Shown: in pieces, positions 48,901-59,804 of the stretch
How positions within the stretch are numbered: position 1 is the first letter of the stretch
How the letters are laid out: each line of letters starts with the position of its first letter
Origin: Pseudisothecium myosuroides
Lineage: Eukaryota > Streptophyta > Bryopsida > Hypnales > Lembophyllaceae
Direction: 5' to 3'
Length of the DNA stretch: 64,000 nucleotides
NCBI GenBank assembly: GCA_951799445.1
Contig: OX637288.1
Location: forward strand, 2,172,501 to 2,236,500
The notes under the pieces: model-generated
Database searches by the model: none
What the model saw: only the letters and a program-made list of their open reading frames with translations
What the model was told of the DNA's origin: nothing
Made by a program: the position numbers and the translations under genes

Positions 48901-49718
48901 TGCGCAATCGGCACTTCTGTAAACGATGGAACGAGGAAACCACGAAAAATAGAAAGACACGCTGCTTTCGAAGCTTCCACACCCCATTCTCGTACCCTGC
49001 CCTCTCGAAACCACCATTTCCAATCAACCGAAAAACTGCTTTCCTCCCAGCACTCCTTCCGCCAACTGCAATAACTCACGCCTGTGGAAGAAGATGAAAC
49101 TCACACCAGATTCATTCAATCCATGCTTCCAGGTACCTCCGAGAATGTCACCCTCATCCTAAACCAGAACAAAATTCCAGTACGGGGAAATCCAAACCGC
49201 CGATTCAGGCGAAAATATGAGGTATTCCACCACGAACCCTAAACCACTCGCAATGCCTGCCCTCTGCTCATTCTAGCTACACCAGGAGAACACGGACAAG
49301 GTCATTCTAGGTCGTGAAGGGTGGAGAAAACCGAACAGAGCTTCGCTGCAGGACATACCGTGATAATGTGGTCGCAGATGACTTTCGTGATGCCATGAGC
49401 AGCGTGTGCATTCTCCCCGGCTATAATCGTCAAATTGGTGATGATGGGCTTCGAATTGAAGGTCAACTCCGCCAATGCGGACTTGTACTGCACGACGAGT
49501 TCCAGCAGCTCTTCAGCCGCGGAATCCTCCTCCTCTCGTTTCGTGCTCGGCCCTCTCATCGCTTGGCTGTTCTCCGACTCCCTTTCCCTGTCGCCCATTG
49601 CGAGGCTGCCTACTCTTCTCGCTTCTCCGCCCTCCACGACCGATTGCTTGGTCGGATAATTCCCAGGTTTTCTCAGCTCCCTCTCACGCTCCGCAAAAGA
49701 AACGCGAGCCATCCTCAT
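42999..49718 (-). CDS. PCFS4: PCFS4/Pcf11-like cleavage and polyadenylation factor, copy 2
   Basis: The exons mirror copy 1: 49718-49359, 48368-48267, 47725-47459, 47268-47161, 46942-46019, 45724-45608, 45384-43603, 43401-43291, 43046-42999. All are open with intact splice sites, so both copies look functional. Exon 1 differs from copy 1 at L26S, G38S, G58S and D64E. Exon 2 has only synonymous-looking changes. Exons 3-9 encode an identical protein, including the CID core, RG-rich region, Gln-rich tract and both zinc motifs. Promoter, leader and introns 1-2 differ enough that expression may differ. The gene is transcribed toward copy 1, with the PPR gene between them. Confidence 0.9.
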
Positions 49719-49753
49719 GCTGCCTCCAAGTCGGACGCCATGGACGACACCAT
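49715..49753 (-). promoter_or_regulatory. Upstream ORF overlapping the PCFS4-like start (copy 2)
   Basis: A 12-codon uORF ([12 protein letters not shown]) overlaps the main start as ATGA, as in copy 1, with one residue changed (Thr to Ser). It persists in the diverged part of the arm, so it is not explained by recent homogenisation. Confidence 0.5.
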
Positions 49754-50600
49754 CGCCCCAGATTCCCAATCCTCGGAGCACCAATCCGCGTGCTTGTCCC
49801 GCTCAATTCTCACTCCCAGCCAAAATGTTTCTCCTCCGCTGCCACCGTGCAACTGCCCCGTCCACAACATTCTTGTCGCTCAAACGCTCCGACTCAGCTC
49901 CAACCTCGTCCGCCAAAAATAGGCACGACATTTCCCTCCACTCGCCTCCTCACATCGTCCTCTCCACCTGATTCCTCGCCTAATCAACACTCAAAGCCGT
50001 CCATTCTTCCGCCTCTCGCACTCACTCCCCCGCACTGCACCAAATTCACGCAACGACGCCACCGCCACGAGTGGCAGCAAGCGTCTGCCCACGATCCTGG
50101 CGAAACCCTAAGTGGCAGCAATTCCATGTCCACAATCTCATGCCCTAAAAAACCATTCCTTCATCCACGCAACCGCGCATCCTGCACGCCACTCCGCCAG
50201 CGTCCGCCCGCCCCTCGCAACTCCACGCCGCGTCTTATTTTTTTTGTTATAATTACGGAGTATTATTTTGCACACGCAGTGCTGAACCGTATCGCTCCTG
50301 CCCTGCCGGGCTGCACCGAGCTCATTTGGGAACGCCAACCTCCTACACGCAGCAGAGAGAAACGGCCACACACCATTGCAAAACTTCTGTCAAAACGCGA
50401 ACGCACGCAGAACGCCCAGCAGCACCTTCACCGCTGCGCTGTGACGCAGCGACGAGAACGACAACGGAAGAGGAGGCCGTTTGGAATGAAAATTGCCTTC
50501 GTACGAGGCCCGGCGACGCCCGGCGGGCGGTGAGACTGATCAGGGGAGGCAGGCAGCAGCGCCAACCTGTTGAGGAAGCCCCTGCGGCGTGCTATACCTG

Positions 50601-51010
50601 CGGAAGCGGCTGCGGCCTGGCTTTAGTTCCGCCTTGCGGCCGCGGCAGGCGGCGGTTGGAGGATAATATGGCCGTGGAAGGGAATGGTGGGCACGTGGTG
50701 ACGTGGTTCATCCTAGGACTGCCGCGGGGTCCTCCTCCTAGCCCGGAGGCGTTTTTAGAGTTTGTGTTCATTGCCTAGGTAAAATGCGACACTTTTTTTT
50801 TTGTCCACTGTCTCAGTCGGTGGTTGAATGATCAATAATTTTTGATGAAATTACTAGAGAATTCAAGCAAATTGCAAGCCATACAGTTTTATAATGTTTC
50901 AATGTTTTAGTAATATTTTACCAATTTTCAAAGTTGTAAACATAAAGATACATTGGTGTTAAGCGTGAGAAAAGTAGCTAGTTTGGGGAGAATAAGATCG
51001 TGGTTGTTCC
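50601..51010. other. Flank between the right arm and the 9 bp-TSD MITE
   Basis: GC-rich sequence gives way to AT-rich sequence at about 50780. No gene is recognised. Confidence 0.35.
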
Positions 51011-51573
51011 TCGGGGGGGTCACTTAGAGTGTCCATTTGAAAACACGTGCGAACAAAACTTTGGACCCCCTATATTATATCCTAAAATTTAAATAAAATG
51101 AAATAAAAAAAATATGACTAGATTTTCCTACTTCAAAAGTTTATGTTTTGAATTATTGATATTTTTATTTGTTAATGATAATTAGTTACAAATTTTTGAA
51201 GTAATTAGATACACTGTACAACTGAAAAATAACTTTCACACCCCTATATTATATCCTAAAAAATTGTCTAAAAAATGAACAAAAAATTCCTAAAAATAGC
51301 TCTCTATTGAAAGTTCATTTTGAGTTGAGTATTGATGCAATGGTCATCTAAATGTGATCTCTATAAATATTTGAGTTGAAAAACATGCCGTTTTAGGCCA
51401 TTTTCAACCTCTTGTACAAATCATTTCAACTATTATTTTAGTTTGAAATTTTGGCAATAGAAACCTATAGTCATTATTAAGCAACCCTCAAAATTTTAAG
51501 TTGAAATTATAGTTCATTAGAAACCACTTGTTCGCACGTGGTTTGTAGTAAAATACTAGGTGCCCCCCCCGAA
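51011..51573. mobile_element. 563 bp MITE with 9 bp target duplication (Mutator-like)
   Basis: The perfect 9 bp direct repeat GGTTGTTCC flanks the element (51002-51010 and 51574-51582). Ends are TCGGGGGGGTCACTTAGAGT and, reverse complemented on the right, TTCGGGGGGGGCACCTAGTA, with a further matched CACGTGCGAACAA block about 33 bp in. The 9 bp duplication is typical of Mutator-like elements. A CCCTATATTATATCCTAAA block occurs twice inside. It has no ORF. Confidence 0.8.
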
Positions 51574-51582
51574 GGTTGTTCC

Positions 51583-52159
51583 CACTTGCAGCTGTCGCTA
51601 AATCCCAAGCCTACGTGGACGCCCACGTGGCAAGCCAAAAGAGCGATGGTTAGAGCGTAGTACAGGTTCACTGTTCCGACTGTTATAGGGATTCTGGTGG
51701 TTTGTACGTAAGGCTGGAAACTTCAAAAAACGAAGATTTGAGAAATTAGTGGCCGTTTTTTATTAATGGAGACCGAGACAACCAATTGACAAAGAGCGGC
51801 GCTGGTGCTTTGCAAGAAATCGGTTGTAAAGTAGAATATCCCAAACTTAACGATTGACAAAACACCAAAAATATAGACACAGAATTAAATCGACGGCAGC
51901 GAGATGCATGGGACCTGTGGGTATAAAATGTAGTCTCATGCAACAACACTTCATCATTCTCGCAACATTCTCTCACGCTACATCAACTTCTTCAGTCCAG
52001 CCCCTTCGATTAGGTTTGTTTCGATGGCACCTTCCAATCGCTTCCACTATTTCCTCACTTCCTGTCCAACATGCAAGTCTATCGTCAGTTTGTCTTCCAT
52101 TACTATATAATTGTGTTGTAAATCCCCTGATTTTAATGGAGTCCATGTTCAGGTACACG
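51583..52159. other. Left part of the PIF/Harbinger element or its flank
   Basis: A 143-codon frame starts at 51854 and runs through to 52285. Its end (FRYTNLTMENLMNAATYDAV) may belong to the accessory ORF below. I could not fix the transposon's left terminal repeat. Confidence 0.3.
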
Positions 52160-53600
52160 AATCTCACCATGGAGAACTTGATGAATGCAGCAACGTACGA
52201 CGCGGTAACTACAAATGGATCCGTGTTAGCAAAAGGTATGTTTCATACACTCTTCATCTTCTCATGTCTTTCCAATTCAGAGTAGACCTGCACAACCCAC
52301 AAAAACACTCCGATGCTGCAATAAGTACGTACTCTCAATAATTTCAATGAGTTCTAATGATAGTGCAATTGTGAAAGTACCGTCATGGCAGCGATCCCAG
52401 TCACAGCGTCCCCGCAAGGCCAATAGCTCCATTGCCACGCCAAAGTCCTTATTCTCGCGCAGCAATTCAACGAAATCCTCCGAAGCGTGCAAGGAAAGAT
52501 CAAGGGCCAAATTGGACGCTACAGGAGGTCACAGCATTGGTGAACGCAAAATGAGAGATGTTTATGGAGGAAATTGAAACAATTGACAACCATGATTTGA
52601 TGATTCCCGATTCCAGCAAGTAGCAACGAGTTAGTGAAGAAGCGCATTGCAAATTTCTTTACTCGGATGGGAATGAATGGAGCTGAGTACTCAGAACTTA
52701 AACCAGTTGATTAGAAAAACGAAGGACTCCCGCACATTTGCACGAGAGCTATTTTATAGCATACACAAGTGGTACGGCAATAGGCCTTCCATGCAACCAC
52801 CGCATACCAAAGATCTTCTTTCACACGATGATGGAAACTACCCCATTACTCAGAGACAATGGACCTCAATTGACGGTGAGCAAGTGGAAGATAGTGATCC
52901 ACCAACTGAGGATCCGATGGACATAGCTGATGAAGTGCAAATAACCAACGACACTGGAGGGCGCACACCATCAGCGGTCCAACAACCCAGCCAGAGCACG
53001 ACATCAGGAGCACCAACATCTGCCAAGAATTTCACCTACAATGGCCGGCAGCGACCTGTTCTTCCACCTGGGATAATCCCGCATGTCATCAGCTCTAGTG
53101 ATACATCTGAGTGCAATGGAAACTGCCGGGCGGGCAACATCGTTGTCTGACGGAAAAGCTTATCAAGACACACTATCATAGCTGAAGCGACACACGTGAG
53201 TGGTGACGTAATGGCCGGACAAATGAGAGAGATGGCCGAAGCTAGTAGGAACCTCGAGCGGTCCAAGATCGAAGTGCAATTGAAATTGTTTTCCGAACAG
53301 ATGGAGTATCAACGTGAGAAGGACCGTCGCCTTCATGAGAGTAGCTGCATTGCCAATGAAAATGCGAGGCTAGCCATAGAGAAGCAAGGAGAAGTTGTGA
53401 AATGTTTGGCTTAGTTATCATCCATCTTAAGCATATGCCTACGCCCCCCAAATGGGAGGTCACAAGAAGAGCCACAGGTGGACCCTTCAACTGTATTAGA
53501 AGATGAGGGGGTGCGAATAGAAGGCTCCCCCGTTCCTAATGTTGTGAAAGACCATGAGGAAGATAAAGCGTGTACTGCCGAATCCAATGACTGAAAGTGA
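52160..53600 (+). pseudogene. PIF/Harbinger accessory Myb/SANT-like ORF1, broken
   Basis: Fragments appear in order: a nuclear-localisation-like PPKRARKDQ followed by GPNWTLQEVTALVNAK (start of a Myb/SANT-like trihelix), an in-frame stop, a frame change near 52.65 kb, a long frame ending at 53150 with a Gln/Ser/Thr/Pro-rich linker, and a C-terminal coiled coil at 53196-53414 (NLERSKIEVQLKLFSEQMEY...ENARLAIEKQGEVVKCLA). Harbinger elements encode such a DNA-binding partner of the transposase, which helps its nuclear import and terminal-repeat binding. At least one stop and two frame changes make it inactive. Confidence 0.6.
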
Positions 53601-53963
53601 ATTCGGTCGGCCACCTACAGGGAAGAGAAACATAGTCGATTAGTGAGTAGTGACGTTTGTGGGAACTGCCAATCAGCCAAAGTCATACTCTAGTGAATCA
53701 CTGTTTTTTAATCCAAAGAAATATTGTTTTCTCTTCCAAAGTGTGTCATATGAATGTTTCAATGAATGCCGTCATCCTTCCCACTCCTTTCAGATCTTTA
53801 AGCATAAAAAAAATTAATCCGCATTGCCTTGCAGTCCCTTCGACATGAAACAAACATTGAATTGATACCAAGCAAGAAGAAAAAAACCACAAAGGATTCA
53901 GCTCTTTACCTCCAAAATTCAAATGGTGGCGACATTTCTCTGCAGCGCCAGATAGACCCCTAG

Positions 53964-54987
53964 CTATCGCCGCATGTTGGTGCCCTTAGCATAACCGTAG
54001 TCCTCCCTGACCCCCTGCTCAAGCTCCACGACAGATGCGGCACCCCCACCTTGTTCATCTGCGTCGTCATCGTCTAGTCCCTCCATTCGCAGAATTTCGA
54101 GCAATGTCTCGACATCTCTATGTGATCCTCCAAGCAACATGTGGAGAATAGCACAGCATGTAATGACATCATGGAGGAACGTGACGTCCAAGTCAGACTT
54201 CACCAACAGCTCCCAAAATGTCACCTTCAGGATGCCTAAAGCGTTTTCAACAAACGCCTCTACCGCGTCAGAGCTTCTTGTTATAGAAACTGCCGGCTAT
54301 TGGCATGTTCCCCTCCCCTCTATGCGGCACCATTAGCCATGGGAGTAGGGCATACCCGAAATCTGCAAGCAAGTAGGGGGAGAACTCCTCAAAGGAAACC
54401 GTAGAATCCCACAACGTACCATGCATAGCCTTGTGATACATGGATGATCTACAGAGAACACGAGAATCGTTTGTAGACCCAGGCATTCCAAGGAATAAAT
54501 TAAGGAAACGTTTTTTACTATCGACTACGGCTTGGCAATTTAAAGCATAGCCCCTAGATTTGAAGTAATAGTAGTCAGCGGAGCCATACCGAGGTTTGCA
54601 AATCTACACATGCGTACCGTCAATGGCCCTGACGACTCTTGGAAGATTGCACAATTCATGGAATCCAACTTCGGTTTCTAGCAATTTCTCCCCTGTAGGC
54701 CACGCAATCTCAGATCTCAAGGTCACGTTGATGGTTTGGACTACCTCCCTGAGCACCAATGAGACTGTACTCTTGCCTATCGCAAACATTTCGCTGCAAA
54801 TGAACAAACTCGCACCATGAGTTAGTTTGAACAATGTGCAAGCAACTCGAACCATCACAGGAATAGCCAGGTGGTATTTTGTGTTTTTCTTCTGCACAAC
54901 AGGCTTCAACAGTGCAGCCAAACTCTCCACCGCTGGCTTGGTCATACGGAACATAGAGATCCAACGCTTATCATCATACTGCTCCAA
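53964..54987 (-). pseudogene. PIF/Harbinger DDE transposase, broken
   Basis: Read on the minus strand from MEQYDDKRWISMFRMTKPAV, the HARBI1-type hallmarks follow: LVLREVVQTIN, RAIDGTHV (first Asp), FLGMPGSTNDSRVL (second Asp), LADFGYALLPWLMVP and VENALGILK (Glu). An in-frame TAG directly follows GTHV at about 54606 and a frame change lies near 54270, so the nuclease cannot be made intact. The C-terminal piece ends at 53964. It is convergent with the ORF1 remnant, as is common for this superfamily. Confidence 0.85.
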
Positions 54988-57258
54988 GAGAAATCAGGAG
55001 AACCAAGCAGTGGATCGGGGCTTGACCTAGTAGCTAAGGTCATCGCCCAACAAGGTGAAAACATGACACAATCTAAAGTTATGGAGGGCCGCCTGCGTGA
55101 GTTTCAATGTCAAGCGAAGATTGCTAGGGTGCCTCAATTAAGCCTTCGAATGGATTGTCCATGTTGTCTTTGTTTTCAACAAGGGTGTCAACGTCAAGCG
55201 CCCTGTTAAAAGAAAGCAGTAACAAGAGGATTGTTGAGGCCACAGCCATCAATTTGGAAGAAGCAACTGGAAAATCCATGTCCACTGTGAGTGCCACCTG
55301 CACAGCAATGCAGGAAAATTGCACGTCAAACAATGTCAGTGATGGCAAGAAAGACTCTTGCGACAATGCAGGAATTTTCCACAACATAATTAAAAAAAAA
55401 ATCGACATTGCATTGAGACAAGAAATTGGGAACTATGGTAAGAAGTCACCTAACCGTTGTGAAAGAAGCCTCTGACTTCAAAAGCAATGCACTGGAATTG
55501 GAGCACAACGCGACCTTTGTGTAAAATCTCGGAAAAGAAGGCGGAAGTGGATGCCTCAAGCCTACAATAAAAAAACAAAATTGACAGTGAGCATCGTTAC
55601 GGGCCAACAGCAAGAAACCCTAACCCCGAGCAAGAACTGGATATAGTGAGTCCTTTCTTTCGATGGCCGACTCCACAAGGAAGCCCAAAAAGAAAAAGGA
55701 AATTAGGGGACGACAATGCCTACCATTCGAGCAGCACAGGGGGAGAATTTAGAGTGAAGGCGGCAAGACACATACCTTGAAGAACTCTAGCGCGTGACCA
55801 TCGAGAGTTCTGAAGCGACGATTTCCTATGCATCCACGCGCGCTCCTTCAGCCAAAACCCGAACACTCCGCTTCACTGGCAAGTGACGCCCTTCCTGAAT
55901 CGGAAGCCGCTTAAGAAACCGCACTCATCGCTTTCACACAGAGACAAAGCTCCTACAAAAATTCTGGAACTACACCGAGGAAGAATTGAACAACAACGCT
56001 GAGAACAAGCAACACTGGAGAACGAAGCTACAACGACAAAGGAGAAGGAAGCTGAACAGTGCCAAATTTTGATACTCACAAACGAAGACAACGAGAGGGG
56101 GGCCCACGTCAATTAACTTTAGCAATCGGTCATGTCAAGTGATACCACCTGCAGGGAAGCAACTTGTTAAATTTGACGTGGCCGTCAAATTATCTAAAAC
56201 CTAAAAGTATGTGTGAACAGTGGGCACTCATCCATCACCGTTCATTGTCCTGATTTTCAGGAGCAGCTTCGACCCTAAAATTTGCTCCAAAAATGGAAAC
56301 CCTTGTTTTGGTTCAACACTCTTAGCCTTTAAGAACCAATCCTCCCTAAGGCCAAGTGTGACTGTACCTTAAGATATTCTTTACATTATACTCCATTGAA
56401 GCACAAAATGTCTCTTAAAACTTTCACTAATTGCTTCATAAAATTTTAATTTCACCTCTCATTAGTTTCTTTTAATTCCTTTTGAAAAGTTGTGGCCTTG
56501 AAAGTATTCATTTGTGTTTGTTTTATAGGTGTTAGAGAATGGAAAGTGTTGCAATTGGTTGTGCTTACCTTAAGAGTATCTTCACTCAAAATAATAGGAT
56601 AAGATCTTGCCATGCGATGGTACAAGTTCAACAGACATCACATACACTCAATCATTAGGACAACAAAGCAGTAAAATAGCAAGTTGTTTAAGCCAACAAA
56701 ACGATAAGAAATGTTAGCATGTCACTACAATATGTAGTCCATAGGACAAGTACTCAGAAATGTCATGTTATAGTGTAGTGCAAACTTTTAAAAAGGCTAG
56801 TATAAAGAGTTAGAATTTGGAATTACTTGCTTCTTAGGTACGATTTTATCAAGGTGTAAGTTAGTTCATTGGACTAAAGTGGAATCAAGAGCTAGCCATG
56901 AAGCTGTCATAGTGAACAAGCTTATCCAAATACCAACCACATTGGCTTGGCAACTTGGAGTGGCAATGCTCTATGAACATTGCTTGTTTATATTGTATAA
57001 TATTGTATAAAGCATTATACAGTGAGATGGTAGTTGATGTAACAAGACAATGATGATGGCAAATGGGTGGAATTGGTAGCAAGTTGCACATGATAAGATG
57101 ACAAAAATAGAGGATATGTTGGCTTGGCTTTGTCAAATTGTAGTCTGCAAGGATAGGCACAAGTCCGCCATCAAATTCAAATGTGTAGCTTGTACAAACA
57201 TGAAAAAAAATCATAAATGATCAATTAAGTTGATCATTTATTAGAGTTGGTACAATGA
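54988..57258. other. Right part of the Harbinger element and AT-rich flank
   Basis: A 94-codon minus-strand frame at 55124-55408 contains a Leu-rich run followed by FNRALDVDTLVENKDNM and could be a 5' exon of the transposase. Beyond about 56.2 kb the sequence is AT-rich without a gene. The right terminal repeat of the Harbinger element could not be fixed. Confidence 0.35.
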
Positions 57259-57262
57259 TTAA

Positions 57263-58186
57263 CCCCTAAAGTCCCGTTGTCCCCTCGGGGGACAAAATGG
57301 AATTTGGGCAGGCTCCTACGGTCTCAATATTTTTTGTAATTTTCTGAATTTTTTTTGTGAAGATAGAAAATCACATTAGCTTTCTGAAAATGTAATTTTT
57401 ATTTCAATCGGTGCCCAGGAGCAAAAGTTATGGCACAAAAATCCCAAATTTTAGTTCGGCGGGCAGAAAAAAATCCTCATGAAAACTTTAAATTAATATT
57501 TTCTAAAATTTGACTCATATAGATTTTATTTTTATCTACATGTGAAGCTTTGATTCATTCCATTTGGATTTGTTATGCAAAAGTTATGGACAATCTTATT
57601 TTTTGGGCAATTAGAGCATCTTCTTGAAAAAATAACTTGTAGGATTCATTTTTGAACTCAATTTTGACAATTTAAAAAAAAAAAAGTTTCACAAGGATAA
57701 GATTTCTTGCTAGAACAATCTCACCATTGGGATTAGTAAATTTTCAACTCTATCTTAGAGCTATTAATGATTTAATTTTTTCATCATTCTTGAACCTACT
57801 TCTGTTTAACAATTTTTTAATGAGTGAAAACTAAGTGTTTCTTTTTTGAATTTTTTTTCCTAGATTCTCAACTCAATTTTTCATCATATAAAATTAGAAA
57901 TTCAAAATCATTAGAGCAAAAATTTTAAGTTAAGAAGGTTCAAAGCCAAAAAATGTAGTTGAGCAAGGTGCAAAAAAACTTGATTCCTTCACTTTAAATG
58001 CAAATATCTTGCAATCTACACGGTCAAAGTTTCTGAAATTTCTTCCACACATTCTTACACTAGTCTAGTACAAGATCTTACGGTTAAATATGCAAAAAAA
58101 CATTTTATTTTATTGTTTGCTCTTTGCTATAGAAATGACAGTTTTGAGTGTTTTTTGATGGAATAATGGCCTTGGGACTTTAGGGG
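57263..58186 (-). mobile_element. TTAA-flanked element, copy C (piggyBac-like ends), inverted
   Basis: This element is 924 bp with perfect 13 bp inverted ends CCCCTAAAGTCCC. The left flank is TTAA (57259-57262); the right flank is TAGA, apparently a decayed TTAA. Read as reverse complement it matches copies A and B in order: a CAAAACTGTCATTTCTATAG block near its start, TAAGATCTTGTACTAG, GAATGTGTGGA and a GGTGCCCAGGAG complement block near the far end. No ORF. Confidence 0.72.
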
Positions 58187-58190
58187 TAGA

Positions 58191-59804
58191 CAAACTATTG
58201 TATTAGTGTTGCAATAGCAATTATCAAACCAAATAACACAGCAAGCCAAACTTTGGCTAACTTGGCAACTGTACTTTATTTGGACAAACAAGCTACAAAG
58301 TTAGGGACTTTGAGTTTTTGGTCGGAAGTGATTGATCCTAATAATATTAAAGCAAATTGTTATGTATATGCAATACATGTGTTCTTTTTTAAACTTATGT
58401 AAATTGGATATCAATTAAGTTTCTTTCTAATAGCAATCTTTTTTTTTTAGACCTCTAGCAAAACATCATTCAATAAAATTGAATCTATCTCAAATTGAAT
58501 CATATTCTTTGGTCCTTCTTGGAAAGTCAACAACACTTTTTTGAATAATCTTTTCATCACTCCTTTCATGCGCTTGAAAAAACAAATCTAGCTCCAAATA
58601 TTCTCTAAAAATTTGTTGAAAATTGACTTGTAAATTTTGGATGTACATATGCCATTGATTGATGAGAATCCGTAATAACCTCAAATTGTCATTAAGGTCA
58701 ATGCATCAATTCTTGTCCCTTTAAGAACTCCTCCCTTATGTACCACTGGTGCACATTTTCTTTCTAAATTGTATTTCACTAGTACATTGGTACGTGATAG
58801 AATTGGGTACAAGCGTGGAAATGGATGTGTCTACCTTATGCACTCCGTAAACCACTCCCAGGAAACTGCCTGTTCATTTCCTGGGAGGCTTCTACAGCGT
58901 AATGCCCGATTGCGCGGGTTTTCCTGCGTAATCGGGCATTACGGATTTCTCATCCGACTTCGATTTCTCATCCCCGATTTTCATCCTTTGGTGCTCGTGA
59001 TGCTCGTGATTTACGCCGGGTAAAGCCCTCGTCCTTCAGGCATGTCCTTCGGGCATGGTACTATACAAAAACCCTACTTATCCTATTACCCTGCCCGGAA
59101 AATGAACCGCACATTTACCGGAAGTGCATTACGAGCGTAATCAAGCCCCTCTTCGATATGAAAGCCTGTGCATTGACTGGTGCCACTGGTTGGTCTGCGA
59201 CTGTGACAACCACCATGCCTTTCATGTGCTTACAGACTCAAACAGAGAAGAATTCCGTTCAATAAAAGCGGAATTGCGGAAACAAATCGAAACAAATGAT
59301 AGAATAGACCGTCATAGTTCCCGCACGGTCGCAATAATATGTCTTCATGATGCAAAAGGGGCTACGAACGCCTTGCTGTAGCTGTCGTCATCGTCTACTT
59401 CTTTGCTTTTCCGAGGAAGTAGCAAGTTCACGATGCTATGGTGCACATTTTCGACGTTGATGTCGTGCAGGTTGAGAGATAGAGATTCACAGGAATTCAC
59501 CCTGAGTTTAAGTCTTGCATGATTTGATCCGCTGAAGATCATCATAATTTGGGCGATGCCGGAGAGAGTACATTCGTCGGGTTGTAGTCCACGAATCTAT
59601 ACTGAACGTGTCCATTGCGTATGATAACTTGTTCCGCTTTTGAGTGAAGGTGATTTTCCGAAGTGGAGTTGCTGCGTTGCAGTGAAGGCGACGGAGAGGA
59701 GTAGGTTGCGGAGCTTCTAGCTGCTAAAGCGGTGAAGTACGATTGTATTTAGTGTTCTGTTTGTGCAAGTCTTAGCTTGTTTGAAATTAGGGTTCGGTGA
59801 CAAC
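58191..59804 (+). promoter_or_regulatory. Upstream region and leader of the DUF3598-like gene
   Basis: AT-rich until about 58.75 kb, then GC-balanced. It contains two adjacent hairpins at 58855-58943. An 85-codon frame at 59124-59381 has no recognised motif. The leader probably starts within about 300 bp of the ATG at 59805, preceded by a Kozak-like ACAACATGG. Confidence 0.4.
58855..58943 (+). repeat. Two adjacent perfect hairpins
   Basis: Hairpin 1: CTCCCAGGAAA (58855-58865) pairs with TTTCCTGGGAG (58877-58887), loop 11 bases. Hairpin 2: CGTAATGCCCGATT (58898-58911) pairs with AATCGGGCATTACG (58930-58943), extendable to about 18 pairs with one G-T. Ten bases separate them. Function unknown; no T-run follows. 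Confidence 0.85.

Larger units (their letters stand above)
40502..50600 (-). repeat. Right arm of the 10 kb inverted duplication
   Basis: This is the reverse complement of the left arm. Bases 40502-47725 are almost identical to it, whereas 47726-50600 is clearly diverged, with substitutions and indels concentrated in introns 1-2 and the promoter. The outer end fades in GC-rich sequence around 50.5-50.65 kb, where blocks such as CACCGCCCGCCGGGCG still match. Confidence 0.95.

Noticed and set aside
12780..50600. The arms as long terminal repeats of one giant element
   Set aside because: They are inverted, contain a full spliced host gene and lack transposon termini at their outer ends.
51655..56375. 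Terminal repeats of the Harbinger element (candidates at TTAGAGCGTAGTACAGG and TTAAGGTACAGTCACAC)
   Set aside because: The two ends share only a short GTACAG block, not enough for a terminal inverted repeat.
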